The notes under the pieces are model-generated. The model was not told the origin of the DNA. It saw only the letters and a program-made list of their open reading frames with translations, and searched no databases. A stretch of 38,003 nt of DNA from Ettlia oleoabundans (Eukaryota; Chlorophyta; Chlorophyceae; Chlamydomonadales), in assembly GCA_019693395.1 (NCBI GenBank), contig JAAMXP010000607.1:1-38003 (forward strand), given 5' to 3'. The translations under genes and the position numbers were made by a program. Positions 1-10,476 of the stretch are shown here, piece by piece (position 1 is the stretch's first letter; every line of letters begins with the position of its first letter).

Positions 1-56
1 CCCCACACCCACACCCACACACACCACCCACCCACCCGTTCATGCACTGTTTGCAG

Positions 57-2527
57 TTGACGCTATCAACAGCAGCCACTCCGCTGAGCTGGCAGCGCCA
101 CAGGCGGCGACAGCTCAGCGCCAGCTGTCGGCCTACCTGCAGCGCTTCCAGTCCCGCCTGGCGCCGAGCAACTGCCGACACATACAGACACTGCTGCGGG
201 TGGCGCAGGTGATGAGAGTTTCACACGTGCACCAGCAACCATAATTTGTATGGTGGGTTTGTATCAGTGTATGGTACTCTTTCTCCTCTGTTGACATATG
301 GCAACCCGTCCTTTACCTGGGTGGCCAGCCTGCTCAGTTCATTGTTCAAAAGTATAAGAAAGTATGAGAAATCCACACATCCCACCCAACAACACCCCAC
401 TCACTTGCAGGTGCTCAGCCAGGCAGCTAGCGGCTCCCTGCAGCTTGCCCCAACCAGCAGCAGCAGCACGGCACCTCCAGCTACCAACCGCCCCGGGAGA
501 CAACCTAGCGGCGCTGCACCGGCTGCTGCCGGGGCTACCGCCTCCGCTTCCAGCGGTTGTGTGCTGACAGTGAACGATTTCCTGCTGCGGAGCGGGCTGG
601 ACAATCTCAACCTCTTCAAGCTGGTTAGGTGTGTGTGTAGTCCTGGCTTGATGGGCGGTATGCTGCTGGCAACAATGTTGCCTCCCATGGACCATCCACC
701 ATCTACGGATTTGTATGCCAATGATGGCGGTCACGTTTCGTTATGCTTTTTCATAACCAGGTCTTAACCAGGTCGTAACCAGACCTTAACCAGCAGCCAT
801 TATGGGGCTGATGATGCTGAAATGTGTCACCCACTTTGCTGTATTGCAGATATGTGCGTGAGAGCAAGGTGGTGTTCAAGGTTGCCGGCTTCTGGCAGGC
901 GCAGCAGCGGCGGGAAGCTGCTGCTGGTGCAACCACAGCAGCAGCACCTGCTGCACGCGAAAGGCCAGCTGGTGACGTGATCAGAGTGGAAGCGGCAGTG
1001 GAAGCGGCAGCGGCAGCTGGCACAGGCGCTTTGCACGCTTTGGTCAGCTTCGTGCAGGCCCTTACCAATGCAGACGCAGATGGGCGCATTGTAGTGCAGC
1101 CGCCAACTCAGCAACACCACCAGTACCCGCAGCATCACCCACAGCAGCAGCGGCAGCAGCAACCTTTAAACGGCAGGCACACAGCCTCTGCTGGTGGTAC
1201 AGAGGCTAATGGGCAAGACAGCCACAGCGGTGGCACTGGCACAAACAGCCTTGGTGGCAGCTGCGGGGGCGATGGGATGATCAAGTTTGTGTTGCTCAAT
1301 GCGGCGGCGCACTTTGGGCGCGTTGTGTCTGCTGCGCACGCTGTGGTCCTCGCGTCGGGAACACTGTCTCCTCTGGAATCTGTGCTGCATCTCTTCCCAG
1401 GCGTGCCACCTGAGCGGCTTCACCGCTTTGCCTGCGGCCATGTCGTGGAAAAGGAGAGGTGAGCGGATTTGAAGAAAAGAAGCCTGAAGGGTACAAAGAC
1501 AGATGCATTCCTGCCGACTCCGCATGTGTTGCACAGTGTGCATTGCTTGTTGTGCAGCTGGTTTGCTGCTGCTCCGCTGCACTATCTCTCAAGCGCCCGC
1601 CAAGCAACAAATGCCGCGGCCAGCACAACCACAACACATGTCGCATCATCATATAATCACTCTCCTTTGCTTATCTGCAACCTTAGCTGCCGCCCCATTG
1701 GTCCTTACCCACCTACAACTGGGATGCAGGCTTCTGGCACTAGCTGTGGGCACGGGCCCCTCGGGCGCTGCCCTAGATTTCCGGCACGCCACCCGCGGTA
1801 GCACGGCAACCCTGGACGAGTTGGGCCGCCTGGTGGCCAACACCTGCCAGGTGGTTCACGGAGGAGTGGTGGTGTTCTTTCCATCCTTCTCCTATGCAGA
1901 CCAAGTGCACGCCAGGTAAGGGGCTGAGTGCTCTTCCTAGTGTTGTCTAGGTTTTGATTTCGCACCCTTTCGAGCCAAGCAAGCGCGCGAATCCTCATTG
2001 CTTGCTCCTGGCTCTGGGCATAATCTGTTGGTCAGATCGCGTCCCCTCTCCGACTCGCCCGCCGTCCCTCTGCCGTCCCCACCCCCCTGGCTGACATCCC
2101 TCACTCCACAGGTGGCAGCAGAGCGGGCTGCTGCGCCAGCTGGCCGCTCGCAAGCGTGTCTTCCGGGAGCCCCGCCTGGCTGGAGAGGTGGACACTTGCC
2201 TGCAGCAGTACGCGGACTGTATCGCTGCAGCTGGGAGCGGTATGCGCAACAACACTGGGAACAGGGGGAGCAGCGCTGCTGTCAGCAGGTTTTCTGCTGG
2301 CCAGAATGGTTCAACATGTGGTGGCAGCGCAGGACGCAGCGGAGGCGGCAACACAGGTGGCGACTGTTCCTCTGGCAGCAAGGCTGGCGGGCTGACGGGG
2401 GCGATGATGCTGTGTGTGGTGGGCGGCAAGCTGGCTGAGGGGATCAACTTTGGGGATGCGCTGGGCAGGTAAGGAGCAGTGGGGGTGGTGGCAGGTTGTT
2501 GGCTGCGCTCGCTTCAAAAATAAATAA

Positions 2528-2558
<31 letters not shown>

Positions 2559-3735
2559 GTACAGCAGATGTGTTGTACGTATGCATCTGCACTGTCATAC
2601 AGACTCGTGCCCCTAAGTCCTACCTAGATCGATCGCCGAGTGCATCCTGTTACACCTCATAACGTACTGCAGTTGCCAACATATAGAAAATGGCGTGTGC
2701 ATGCTCTGTCGCCGAAATCTGTATTTTGCCTCCCATTTCTTACTGATCGATTCTTTCCATACTGCCACCCTTCCTGCAGTACCCATACTGCAGTACCCGA
2801 TGTACCGCCACTGTGCGCAGGTGTGTCATCATGGTGGGTCTGCCCTACCCCGATCCCTCCGACCCAGAGCTGAAGGAACGCATGGCCTTCATGGACCGGG
2901 CAGCAGCAGAAGCCACAGCAACAGCTGCTGGGCGGCCTGGCACAGCAGCAATGCCGACCCTTCAGGCCCCTTTAGGAACAGCAGCAGCTGCGGGACCAGC
3001 AGCTAGTGCCGCCTGCGCTGCAGCATCACGAGGCAGCAACGCAGGGTGTGCATGGGGCGTTGCGACTGCGGCTGCCAGCCAGCAGGGCCGACAGCAGCAG
3101 CAGCGAGCTGCAGCGGCAGCACAAGCCTGCCAGATACATCTGGCGGCACCACCCGCCTCCCACTACCAGCAGCACCAACAGCACAGGCCCCATGGATGCC
3201 TTCCAGTTCCCGACCAGGGCTGTGATGATGGGCGTGCCTACTATCAGAATTTGTGCATGAAGGCGGTGAATCAGTGCATAGGGCGGGTGATTCGCCACAG
3301 GGGCGACTGGGCCGCTGTGATGCTGGTGGATGCAAGGTGGGTTGCAGGAAGGGGTTTTGGTCGCGGTGCAGAGTCGACTGGCTGTTGGTAGCCGGGGACT
3401 GGCGACGCATTCGGCGGCACGTTGATGCTGCTGTCCTACTTTCTTCTGCACAGCTGCATTCATGCATCGTCGGCCTGACCTTGCAACCTACTGTTGTCCG
3501 CCATACTGCCCCCGGCATCTCTCATACTTTGACACGCTTGCGCACTGACCTGGGCTTGCTGCTCACTTTTGCAATTTGCAGGTATGCTGAAGCAGTTGAC
3601 AGCCGAGGGCAGCTGATGGGCCCGCTGGCCAAGCTGCCCAACTGGATCCAGCAGTCGCTACAGGTCACCAGGAGCTTTGGGGACGCCTTTGGCCGACTGG
3701 CTCGCTTCAGCAAAACCATGGCTGCTGCTAGCTAG
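57..3735 (+). CDS. DDX11: DDX11/CHL1-type ATP-dependent DNA helicase, C-terminal part (5' end outside window)
   Basis: Superfamily 2 iron-sulfur DNA helicase of the XPD/FANCJ/DDX11 group, which acts in sister-chromatid cohesion and replication-fork repair. Exons: 57-208, 411-628, 850-1458, 1730-1915, 2112-2468, 2821-3336, 3582-3735 (TAG stop); about 729 residues are visible. Bases 1-56 are the end of an intron. The order of DDX11 motifs is kept: [20 protein letters not shown] (exon 2), [20 protein letters not shown] (motif IV region, exon 3), [18 protein letters not shown] (exon 4), [18 protein letters not shown] (motif V, exons 5-6) and [18 protein letters not shown] (motif VI, QxxGRxIR, exon 6), ending with [13 protein letters not shown]. 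Walker A, the Fe-S cysteines and the DEAH box lie upstream of the window. All six introns are GT-AG and phase-consistent. Low-complexity Gln/His/Ser/Gly inserts in exons 3, 5 and 6 are longer than in animal DDX11. Family assignment is firm; splice sites are inferred. Confidence 0.93.
2516..2558. repeat. (TAAA)n microsatellite in a DDX11 intron
   Basis: A run of TAAA units with one TAATAA interruption lies inside the intron 2469-2820 of the DDX11 gene. Simple repeat, no coding role. Confidence 0.9.
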
Positions 3736-3835
3736 AGCAGCTTTTGATCTGCACAAATCCATGACTGGGGTGCAAGCTCTGTGCCCTGTCGGCCTTGTTT
3801 CACAAGTTACATCAGCGTGCACTGCCCCTTGCGCA

Positions 3836-3840
3836 TGTAA
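3836..3840 (+). terminator. TGTAA polyadenylation signal for DDX11
   Basis: TGTAA, the usual chlorophyte polyadenylation motif, sits about 100 bases after the DDX11 stop at 3735. The placement fits a short 3' UTR. The assignment rests on motif and position only. Confidence 0.55.
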
Positions 3841-3988
3841 GTGTTTTCAATTCCGCTTGCTGCATCTCTTGTACTCTTGTATCAGTGCGCGGTCGCATGA
3901 TGTTCTTCTTGGTCCTTGCAATGTTTCAACTGCCGCAGGCATCTGCTGTGCTTTTTCCTCAACTCCTGCATGGCTGTTTGCTCCACAG

Positions 3989-3993
3989 TTACA
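3989..3993 (-). terminator. TGTAA polyadenylation signal for the TOPORS-like gene
   Basis: TTACA on the given strand reads TGTAA on the minus strand, about 155 bases past the TOPORS-like stop codon. With the signal at 3836-3840, it suggests that the two convergent 3' UTRs end close together. Confidence 0.5.
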
Positions 3994-4145
3994 CGTTTAC
4001 GCTTTCATTCACATTCCCTCGTGAGTACTTGGTGCGCTGTACACCAGTGTTTCAGCACGTTTAATTGGTAAAATCATTGACGCAGATGAAACCAAAGCAA
4101 CAATGGGCAGCATGGCGAAAAGCCACGGCAGGTGGCCCTATCCGA

Positions 4146-6087
4146 TCACCCCTGGCCCTGCCGCCGCCTATGCTGCTGCAGCGCCGCCAGTGCCTGCTGC
4201 CTCAAAGCAGCAAGCTGGGGTGAAGCTTGAGCCGGTGCTGACGGCTGGCTGCCAGCTTCATCAACAGCGCCGGCAGCATCGGGCCCAAATCCTTCTGCCG
4301 CTGGGTGCTCATGGCCCTCTTCGGCTTGCAGTGATACCCTGGGGCTGGTGACATCAGCATTCCGGCATGGCTTGCTGCGGCTGCTGTGCCTGCGCTTAAT
4401 GCTATCCACCCTGTTGGGGCTTTGGCTCCTACTGCTGCTGGGGCTGCTGCGGTGGCCCTTGTTGTGTTGTCGCCGCTTGTGTTTGCGGTGCTGCCTACGC
4501 TGCTGCAGTGACAAACGGCTTCTATCACTGCTTCTGCTCCGGCTCTTAGTGCCACTCGCATCTCTGCTCCTGCTCCTGCTTCTGCTGGGGCTATTGCTTG
4601 GTAGCTTGCTACCCTGACCCTGCTGGCTGGACTCTGCCTCATCCATTGTTGCTGCTACAACTGGGTCCCCCTGGCCAGCCGACTGCTGGGACCAGGGGCT
4701 TGCCTGCCGCTGGCCCCTACCACGGCCCTGCATCAACAGCAACTCCAGATAGCCTTCACTGTCAGACCGCTGCGCCTCTACAGGCTGCTGCCGCCGGGAG
4801 TCCTCATCCTCACTTCCGCTGGTGCCTAAGCCTCGATCCCGCTCTTCGTCACTGCTTATAGGGCTTCCTTGTTGCCGCCTGCTGCTGTGGCCGCCAGCCT
4901 GCGGCTCCTGCTGCTGCTGGTGCTCCTGCAGCTGCTGCCGTGCTGCCGCACCAGCAGCTGCCGCCACCGCAGCATCCAGCTGCAGCGCCTGCCGATCGTA
5001 AGCAGCCAGGCTGGTGCAACGGGAGGCAACAAAAGCTGCCACCTCCCAAGCAAAGCGCTCGGCATGCTCAAACAGGAAGGGGGCAGCCGCTGCTTGTACA
5101 TGGGTGATCACACTAGCCATCGGTACGCCAGCAGTGCTGGCTGGCCTCGCTAGCTGGGCGTGCGATGGGTTGCTGAGGCTGGTGTTGGCAGCCCAGGTTG
5201 CTCCAGGCTTCAACATTAACGGCTTGGAGGACCAACCCACGCCATTCACAGCTGCTGGTGCCGCCGCTGGGGCCGCTGCCGGCGCCAGCGCGTTCCGCAG
5301 CGTGCCCAGCACGTGTTGAGCCACCAGCCCAACGTCCTGCTGCAGCATGAGGGCCTCCAGCTCTCGCCTCACAAATTGTTCAACCTCCGGCCGCTGTGCC
5401 TGCTGCCTGCTCAGCTGCTGCTGCCCCACATTGCGCTGTTGTGAGGTGTCCTGGGGACTGGAGTAGGCTGCTCGGCGGCGGCGGTGCTGTGCTGTGAGTG
5501 GCAGGGAGCCGCTGCCCCCATTGCTGGGGGCACCCCGACCGCCACTGCCGCGGTGGCCAGGTGCTTGCAGAAAGTAGTGGCGCCTGCAGTTGAGATGTCG
5601 AATTGGTTACTGAGTCGGGTCACAAGAAGTTATTCTAGAAAGTTGACTATGAACCTTGGACTTCCCAATTCACAATGAACGTGTCGTGCACAATCAGCAG
5701 TCCCAACTTGCCCCCCACCTGTATGCCGTGTCGTGGCAGTCATAGATTGCAGAGGCAAAGGGGCGGCGGCACAGGGGGCACGCCAATGCTGGGCTGCGGC
5801 GTGCTGCAGACGGCCGCTCCAGCTGGCATACGGCCCAGCGCCGGATGCACTGCAGGCAGGAGGGGCACATAAAAGGGCTTGGGAGGTACGTCTTGAATGA
5901 ACAGAAAGTCCTGTGTTGAGCTGCTGTGTATGGGCCGATGAGCCCGGCGGTGCGCCGCCTATGCCTTACCGCAACTGTCCAGTTGTACCTGAAGGTGAAA
6001 ATGATGCCAGCATTCATCCAGAAAAGCCTCTTCCTTGGGCTTCAATTCCGACAAACAAATGGCGCATGTGCCGCAGCCAACTGCCAT
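4146..6087 (-). CDS. TOPORS-like RING-H2 E3 ligase with Arg/Ser-rich tail
   Basis: Predicted nuclear E3 ligase related to TOPORS, a ubiquitin ligase that can also promote SUMO attachment. Minus-strand exons: 6087-5989, 5849-5719, 5583-4146; 555 residues. The RING is split over the first two exons: CAICLSEL (C8, C11), CWHHFH (C26, H28, H31), CIRRW (C34) and CPLCRRPF (C57, C60). The text CPLCRRPFASAIYDC and the following RRRAAYSS stretch match the TOPORS RING tail. The conserved helical domain follows: EVEQFVRRELEALM, then HAERFAWEVAAFVASRC and AAYDRQAL. The C-terminal half is Ser/Arg/Gln-rich with SRSRSR tracts. The ATG at 6087 is the only in-frame ATG after an upstream stop codon, and the CDS is a whole number of codons. 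The H at the fifth ligand makes it RING-H2, whereas animal TOPORS has Cys there. It is tail to tail with DDX11 and head to head with THOC7. Confidence 0.85.
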
Positions 6088-6798
6088 TCGCTGGCTAAAA
6101 GTTTGGGTGTGCACGAGCGGCAACGGCAGACGGGCACCGCCACCTGCGAGTCGGCTTCAACCCGACAGCGGCCCGTCTACTACCTTGGTCAGCTCTTTGA
6201 GAGGTCAGCAGTCAGGCATCTTGACGATATGAGGCGCAGCAGGCTCTACGGCACGGTTGTGTATCACGACACCTGGCAAAACGGACGGTGGACTTAACGA
6301 AGCGGATTCACATTTGAGTGGTTCGCATCGTTTTGGGCGGCATCGAGCTATAGACTTGAAGGCCTGCAATTCTTCCGTTTCCCATGCTGGGCCTACGTGG
6401 CACGTTGCTCTTGCTTTGCTCGTGACAACACCCAAACTGGAGTCTTGACATCCTCCACAGAACCTGGTGATCATCGTTCGTCAATCCATTCTTCGCAAAG
6501 GGACATCCCGGCCCAGGCGGTGACCATCATCGCTGTTCTAAAGCGCGGGGGTCCTCTAGCCTGAAACGGCTCAAACCAGCTTATACTTCACGTACATCGC
6601 TGGTTGACACGGTGCGTTTTGTGCAGGCCCCTCGTGCAAGCAGGTGGCCCCACTCTACCGCTTGAAAGGAGGGCGGAATGCCTATGAGGCCCCGTGCATC
6701 CAGCATGCGGCGTCTGCAAGGTTCCAGCGAGCGCTGCCGCTGCCGCCGCTGCTTCTGCAGGCCGGCGCCCACACCTGACCGCCTGCAAGCAAACAAAG
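6088..6798. promoter_or_regulatory. Divergent intergenic region, TOPORS-like / THOC7
   Basis: These 711 bases separate two start codons that face away from each other, so the stretch must hold both promoters and 5' UTRs. An open frame upstream of the THOC7 ATG could extend that protein by 35 residues to an ATG at 6694, but the extension is Ala-rich and outside the family's length. No TATA-like box could be assigned with confidence. Confidence 0.45.
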
Positions 6799-8490
6799 AT
6801 GGCTGCAACAGCAGATGAGGAGGTGATCATTCGAAAGCGCTATTTGACGCAAACGGTGTCTACAGCTGCAAATGCGCTGCCGCCCTTCAAAAAGCTAGTG
6901 AAGAGGTGGGTGGAAACCCAGTGGGCCTGCAGCAGAGTGGGCGCCGAGTGGCAGAATTACCAGCATCCACCTGGTGGTGTAGCTTTAGCCCCTCTCAGCA
7001 CTGGCCTCATGGCTTTTACGCTGCCCTAATTGTGATCAATGCAACTATCAGATAAAGCCAGACCTGCCGAATAGTGCACTCTACTCTGAACTCCTCTCCC
7101 GTTGTCCTGGCTGCTGCCCATGTGCCACCTGTGCGGTGTCCCTCAAACCGCAACCCCTCACTTCTGGTCGGTGCAGGTATATGAACTTCTGCAAGGCTCT
7201 GGAGGCAGATGGCAGCATGGAGGAGGCAACGCGCATCCACTCTGAGTTGCTGGCTGACCTGTACGGCATACGCTTCCACATACAGGCACGTGGTTGAGGT
7301 GGTGAGGCTCCGTGAGGTTCAACCAAGCATAGGCACATGGTTGTATTGATATGACTGTACTGATATCATGCTGTATACCAGGTTTTGAGAGACACTCGTT
7401 GTGGTGCCAAGGTACCATTCTGCGCTGCATGAAAAGCAGCTGCTAAAGATGACCGCCTCATTTGTGGACCATGCAACCCTGTCAACACCATGGTCTCTCG
7501 CACTTGGCCCTGCAGAAGCTGGAGGCACAGAGTGATGCCTTCCAGGCAGAGCAGCAGCTTTACGCAGAGAAGCAGGCACAGCTACAAGCCTCAATTCAGC
7601 AGGTGAGAAAGCGGCATGTGCGCTGTATAATCCAAGCAGGCGCTTGCGCCTCCTGGAACCCTGTGGCTGGTTTCACTTATGTTAAATGCCGCTGCATGGC
7701 AAGACCATCTTTTGAACCCCTGTCCACCTTCCTCTGTGACGAAGCAGTGTTCCTTGGGGTTTCCTTTTCGACCAGCCTCATCCCCTGCCACCTTGGCCGC
7801 CGCTGTAACACTCTGCTCCACAGGCGGAGCAGGACATTGAGGATCGCAAGCTGGAGCTGGCGGAGGCTCGGGTGGAGCTGGCGCACAAGCAGGAGTATGA
7901 GGCCATCAGAAAGCAAATCATGCAGGCAAACGGGGCACCCTTGTTGGGAAATCGCAGTCTAGGCGGCTTCTTTTGGGGAGGGGTGCATGCTATGAAGTTT
8001 CGAGTCAATTATCAGGCACCAACATGCGGATTGGATGGGCCGGCAGGCGGGCAGGCGTGCCAGCAGCCTGCTCGTCCGGTGCATTGTCCATCACTGATGC
8101 ACCTTTTGTGCTCCATCTCTGCCCCTTGGTACATACACTTGCGGCTCCCATGTACCATTCCTTGCCAGCACGCCTTGTTTCCTGCTCCTGTTTGTTCACC
8201 TGCCGCAGGTGCCAGCACGGTCCACCACGCTGGCTGAGCAGGAGGCCACGCAGCGCGAGATTACTGACCTGCAGCAGCAGAGCGCGGCTCTGGATGCGCT
8301 GTTTGAGCAGCGCAAGCAGCAGTTTGCGGGGGTGCTTTCCTCCCTTGAGGCCCTGCAGCGCTACATCGACAGGGACGAGCCTGAGGAAGGAGGCGTTGCT
8401 CTGCCAGAAAATGGCGGGGGCGGCAGCAGCGGAACGGCAGCAGCAGGTAGCATAGCGTCGCAGCAGCGGCAACCTATGCAAGTCGGTTGA
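6799..8490 (+). CDS. THOC7: THO complex subunit 7 (THOC7)
   Basis: Subunit of THO/TREX, which couples transcription to mRNP assembly and nuclear export. Exons: 6799-6905, 7177-7285, 7516-7602, 7824-7925, 8209-8490; 228 residues, close to the about 204 of human THOC7. The N-terminus DEEVIIRKRYL matches the family's DDEVIRKRLL; after it come YMNFCKALE, a coiled coil from about residue 60 to 190 (LEAQSDAFQAEQQLYAEKQ), and the conserved KQEYEAIRKQI followed by a P-x-R motif and EALFEQRKQQF-like text. The ATG at 6799 is chosen because it gives the family N-terminus. Introns 2 (donor at 7286) and 4 (donor at 7926) only work with GC donors (CAG/GCACGT and CAG/GCAAAC): the frame runs into a stop or loses phase at the nearest GT alternatives. 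Identification is good; the GC donors are inferred from frame and family alignment. Confidence 0.88.
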
Positions 8491-8658
8491 AGAGACTTTC
8501 TTTCTCTTTGTTTAGCCTGAGTTGCAAGAGGCTTCTCATCAAATCATCACGCAGGGACGCATATTTGCTACCGCCATCAACGGTTCATAGCAACAGTGTG
8601 CTTAATGGTCACTGAATGAATTGCTTTGTTTCCTGACGCTCATTATATCGAGTTGGCA

Positions 8659-8663
8659 TTACA
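8659..8663 (-). terminator. TGTAA polyadenylation signal for ferredoxin
   Basis: TTACA on the given strand, about 295 bases beyond the ferredoxin stop on the minus strand. It is the only such motif on this strand between the stop and the end of THOC7. Confidence 0.5.
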
Positions 8664-8958
8664 ATACACCAGTCAGCGAAACGGGTGCTTTTCACCAAAA
8701 TGCCGGTGCTTGCTTACCCTTTCATAAAATGAAACGGAACAATCAGTGCTCTCAAAACAGTTTCGGTAAGGGACATAACACCTGAAAACACCAGCGCTGA
8801 GTGTTCAGTTCCATGCCGCTGCTTCCTCCAATTCAAATTGGGCTGCCGGCCGCCACATGACCCGAGCAGCAGTGAACGCTAGCTGCCCGCGCTGGGACTG
8901 GCTTGCGTCAGGTGGGCACCGCTGCCGGTGCCACATGAGCCGCTTCTGAGCATGGTGC

Positions 8959-10476
8959 TCAGTACAGGGCCTCCTCCTGGTGGGTGGAGATGGTCACATC
9001 AGAGGTGGGGTAGGCCACGCAGGTCTGCAGGAATAGGAGGTGAAGTGGCAGAGCAAGGTGAGCACAAGGTGGGATCGAAGCTTCACAGACGGGACCACCA
9101 GTCAGGCACGTAGCTCAATAAAAGCATTGAAAAATGATGCGCTGTTGTCGGCCAGGTGCACAATTTAAAGCGCACAAAGCGTGCAAAGAAGACAGCGCGG
9201 AATTGCTGCGAGAAGAACGTCACATATATGCATTTGTTTGCTTGTCGTTGCACAAACTGCTGGGTGCTCGCTGGCGGCTTGCATGCAAACTCGCACGCAA
9301 TCCCATACAAGCAGCACATGTAAAGCAACAAGCTGCGTGAAGGAAGTGCCCTGGGTATTTGAGTAGAGAGCAAGGAAAAAGACAGCGCCGCTCACCAGCA
9401 CAAAGCCCTTGCCCATCTGGTCGTCGTCCAGGAAGCTCTGGTCGCTCTGGTCAACAGAGCCGGCCTCCACCTTGCCGGCGCAGCTGGAGCAGGCGCCCGC
9501 GCGGCAGCTGTAGGGCAGGTCGATGCCTGCAACAAAGCGCACACAAATTGGGAAGCAGTCAGCCGCGCGCGGGAGTTCACAAAAGATGTGGCAGCTGTAT
9601 TGAGGCGGCCATCCTACTGCGGATGTGCGCGGCTCTGCTTGCGCCAAACTTGCTGCCCTGCCCGGACGAAGCTTGCTGGCCGCCTTGGAACGCGGTGGAA
9701 CGCTGGCAGTCGCTGCCCAACCCGCCAGCGGATAAGGGCGACCGCCAGTTAGTGCGGTTGCGGCTGTGCCGGCAACCAAGCCGCTTTGCCTGTCTTGCAA
9801 GTACCAGATTGCGGCTGGTAATGCTGGCTGGGTGTTTGGCAGCAGCTGGCCAACACCTGCCACAGGCATGCGGCGGGTGCATGCTGGTGGAGTGCAGGAC
9901 AGTGTGACACTGCTGCTCAGCGCTCACCGGCCTCCTCAGCAGCGTCCAGGATGTAGGTGTTGTCGGAGCACTCAATCACCTGCAAAATGGAAGGGGAGCT
10001 CTGGGCCGTGAGTAGTGTGGTAGATGGGGTGGGGTTTCGCGAGCCCAACTCGCGGGCGCTGCCGGCCGGGAGATGCGGTCTCTACACTTGATTGGAACTT
10101 ATCGGAGAGTTGACGCACGCTCTGCGCACCTGCTCGCCGGAGGGGGTCTTCAGGGTCACCTTGTAAGCCTGCACCACCAGCTTGGAGGCCTGGCGGGCCT
10201 GCAAACAACGCAAGGGGACGGGGGGAGACAATGTAATTCGCGGGGTGTTGCTGCCGAGGCCCCACCAGCCGCAGCCGGCTAGATGGTTGCACCAGCACCT
10301 CACCACGGCAGCGCCCACAGGGTTGCCGCCCCGGGGTGGCAGGCAGCCCTGTACAAAAGCATCGGCATCGATGCAGGAAGATGCGCGTGGCAAGTGCACT
10401 CCGCCCTCACCTGGCGGGGAGCCACGCAGCTGGGGCGGCGGGCAATGACTGCCTTGCTGCTGAGAGCGGCCTGCAT
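8959..10476 (-). CDS. PETF: Plastid [2Fe-2S] ferredoxin precursor
   Basis: Plant-type ferredoxin, the soluble electron carrier from photosystem I to FNR and other stromal enzymes. Six minus-strand exons: 10476-10411, 10348-10304, 10198-10130, 9979-9928, 9526-9396, 9024-8959; 142 residues. The first 47 or so residues are a transit peptide rich in Ala, Ser and Arg ([16 protein letters not shown]). The mature protein starts near [13 protein letters not shown] and is about 95 residues long, the normal size. Cluster ligands are the three cysteines of CRAGACSSC in exon 5 and TCVAYP at the start of exon 6; the end is EEALY, as in other photosynthetic ferredoxins. All introns are GT-AG and the total is a whole number of codons. 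Very small exons (45-131 bases) make it easy to miss in automated annotation. Which paralogue it is (major photosynthetic PETF or a minor FDX) cannot be told from the sequence alone. Confidence 0.95.

Noticed and set aside
5926..6297. Plus-strand open frame of 123 codons
   Set aside because: It overlaps the first exon and first intron of the TOPORS-like gene, which has a clear RING on the opposite strand; no family resemblance.
9359..9907. Plus-strand open frame of 182 codons
   Set aside because: It is antisense to ferredoxin exon 5 and adjacent introns, with Arg/Ser-rich composition from GC bias.
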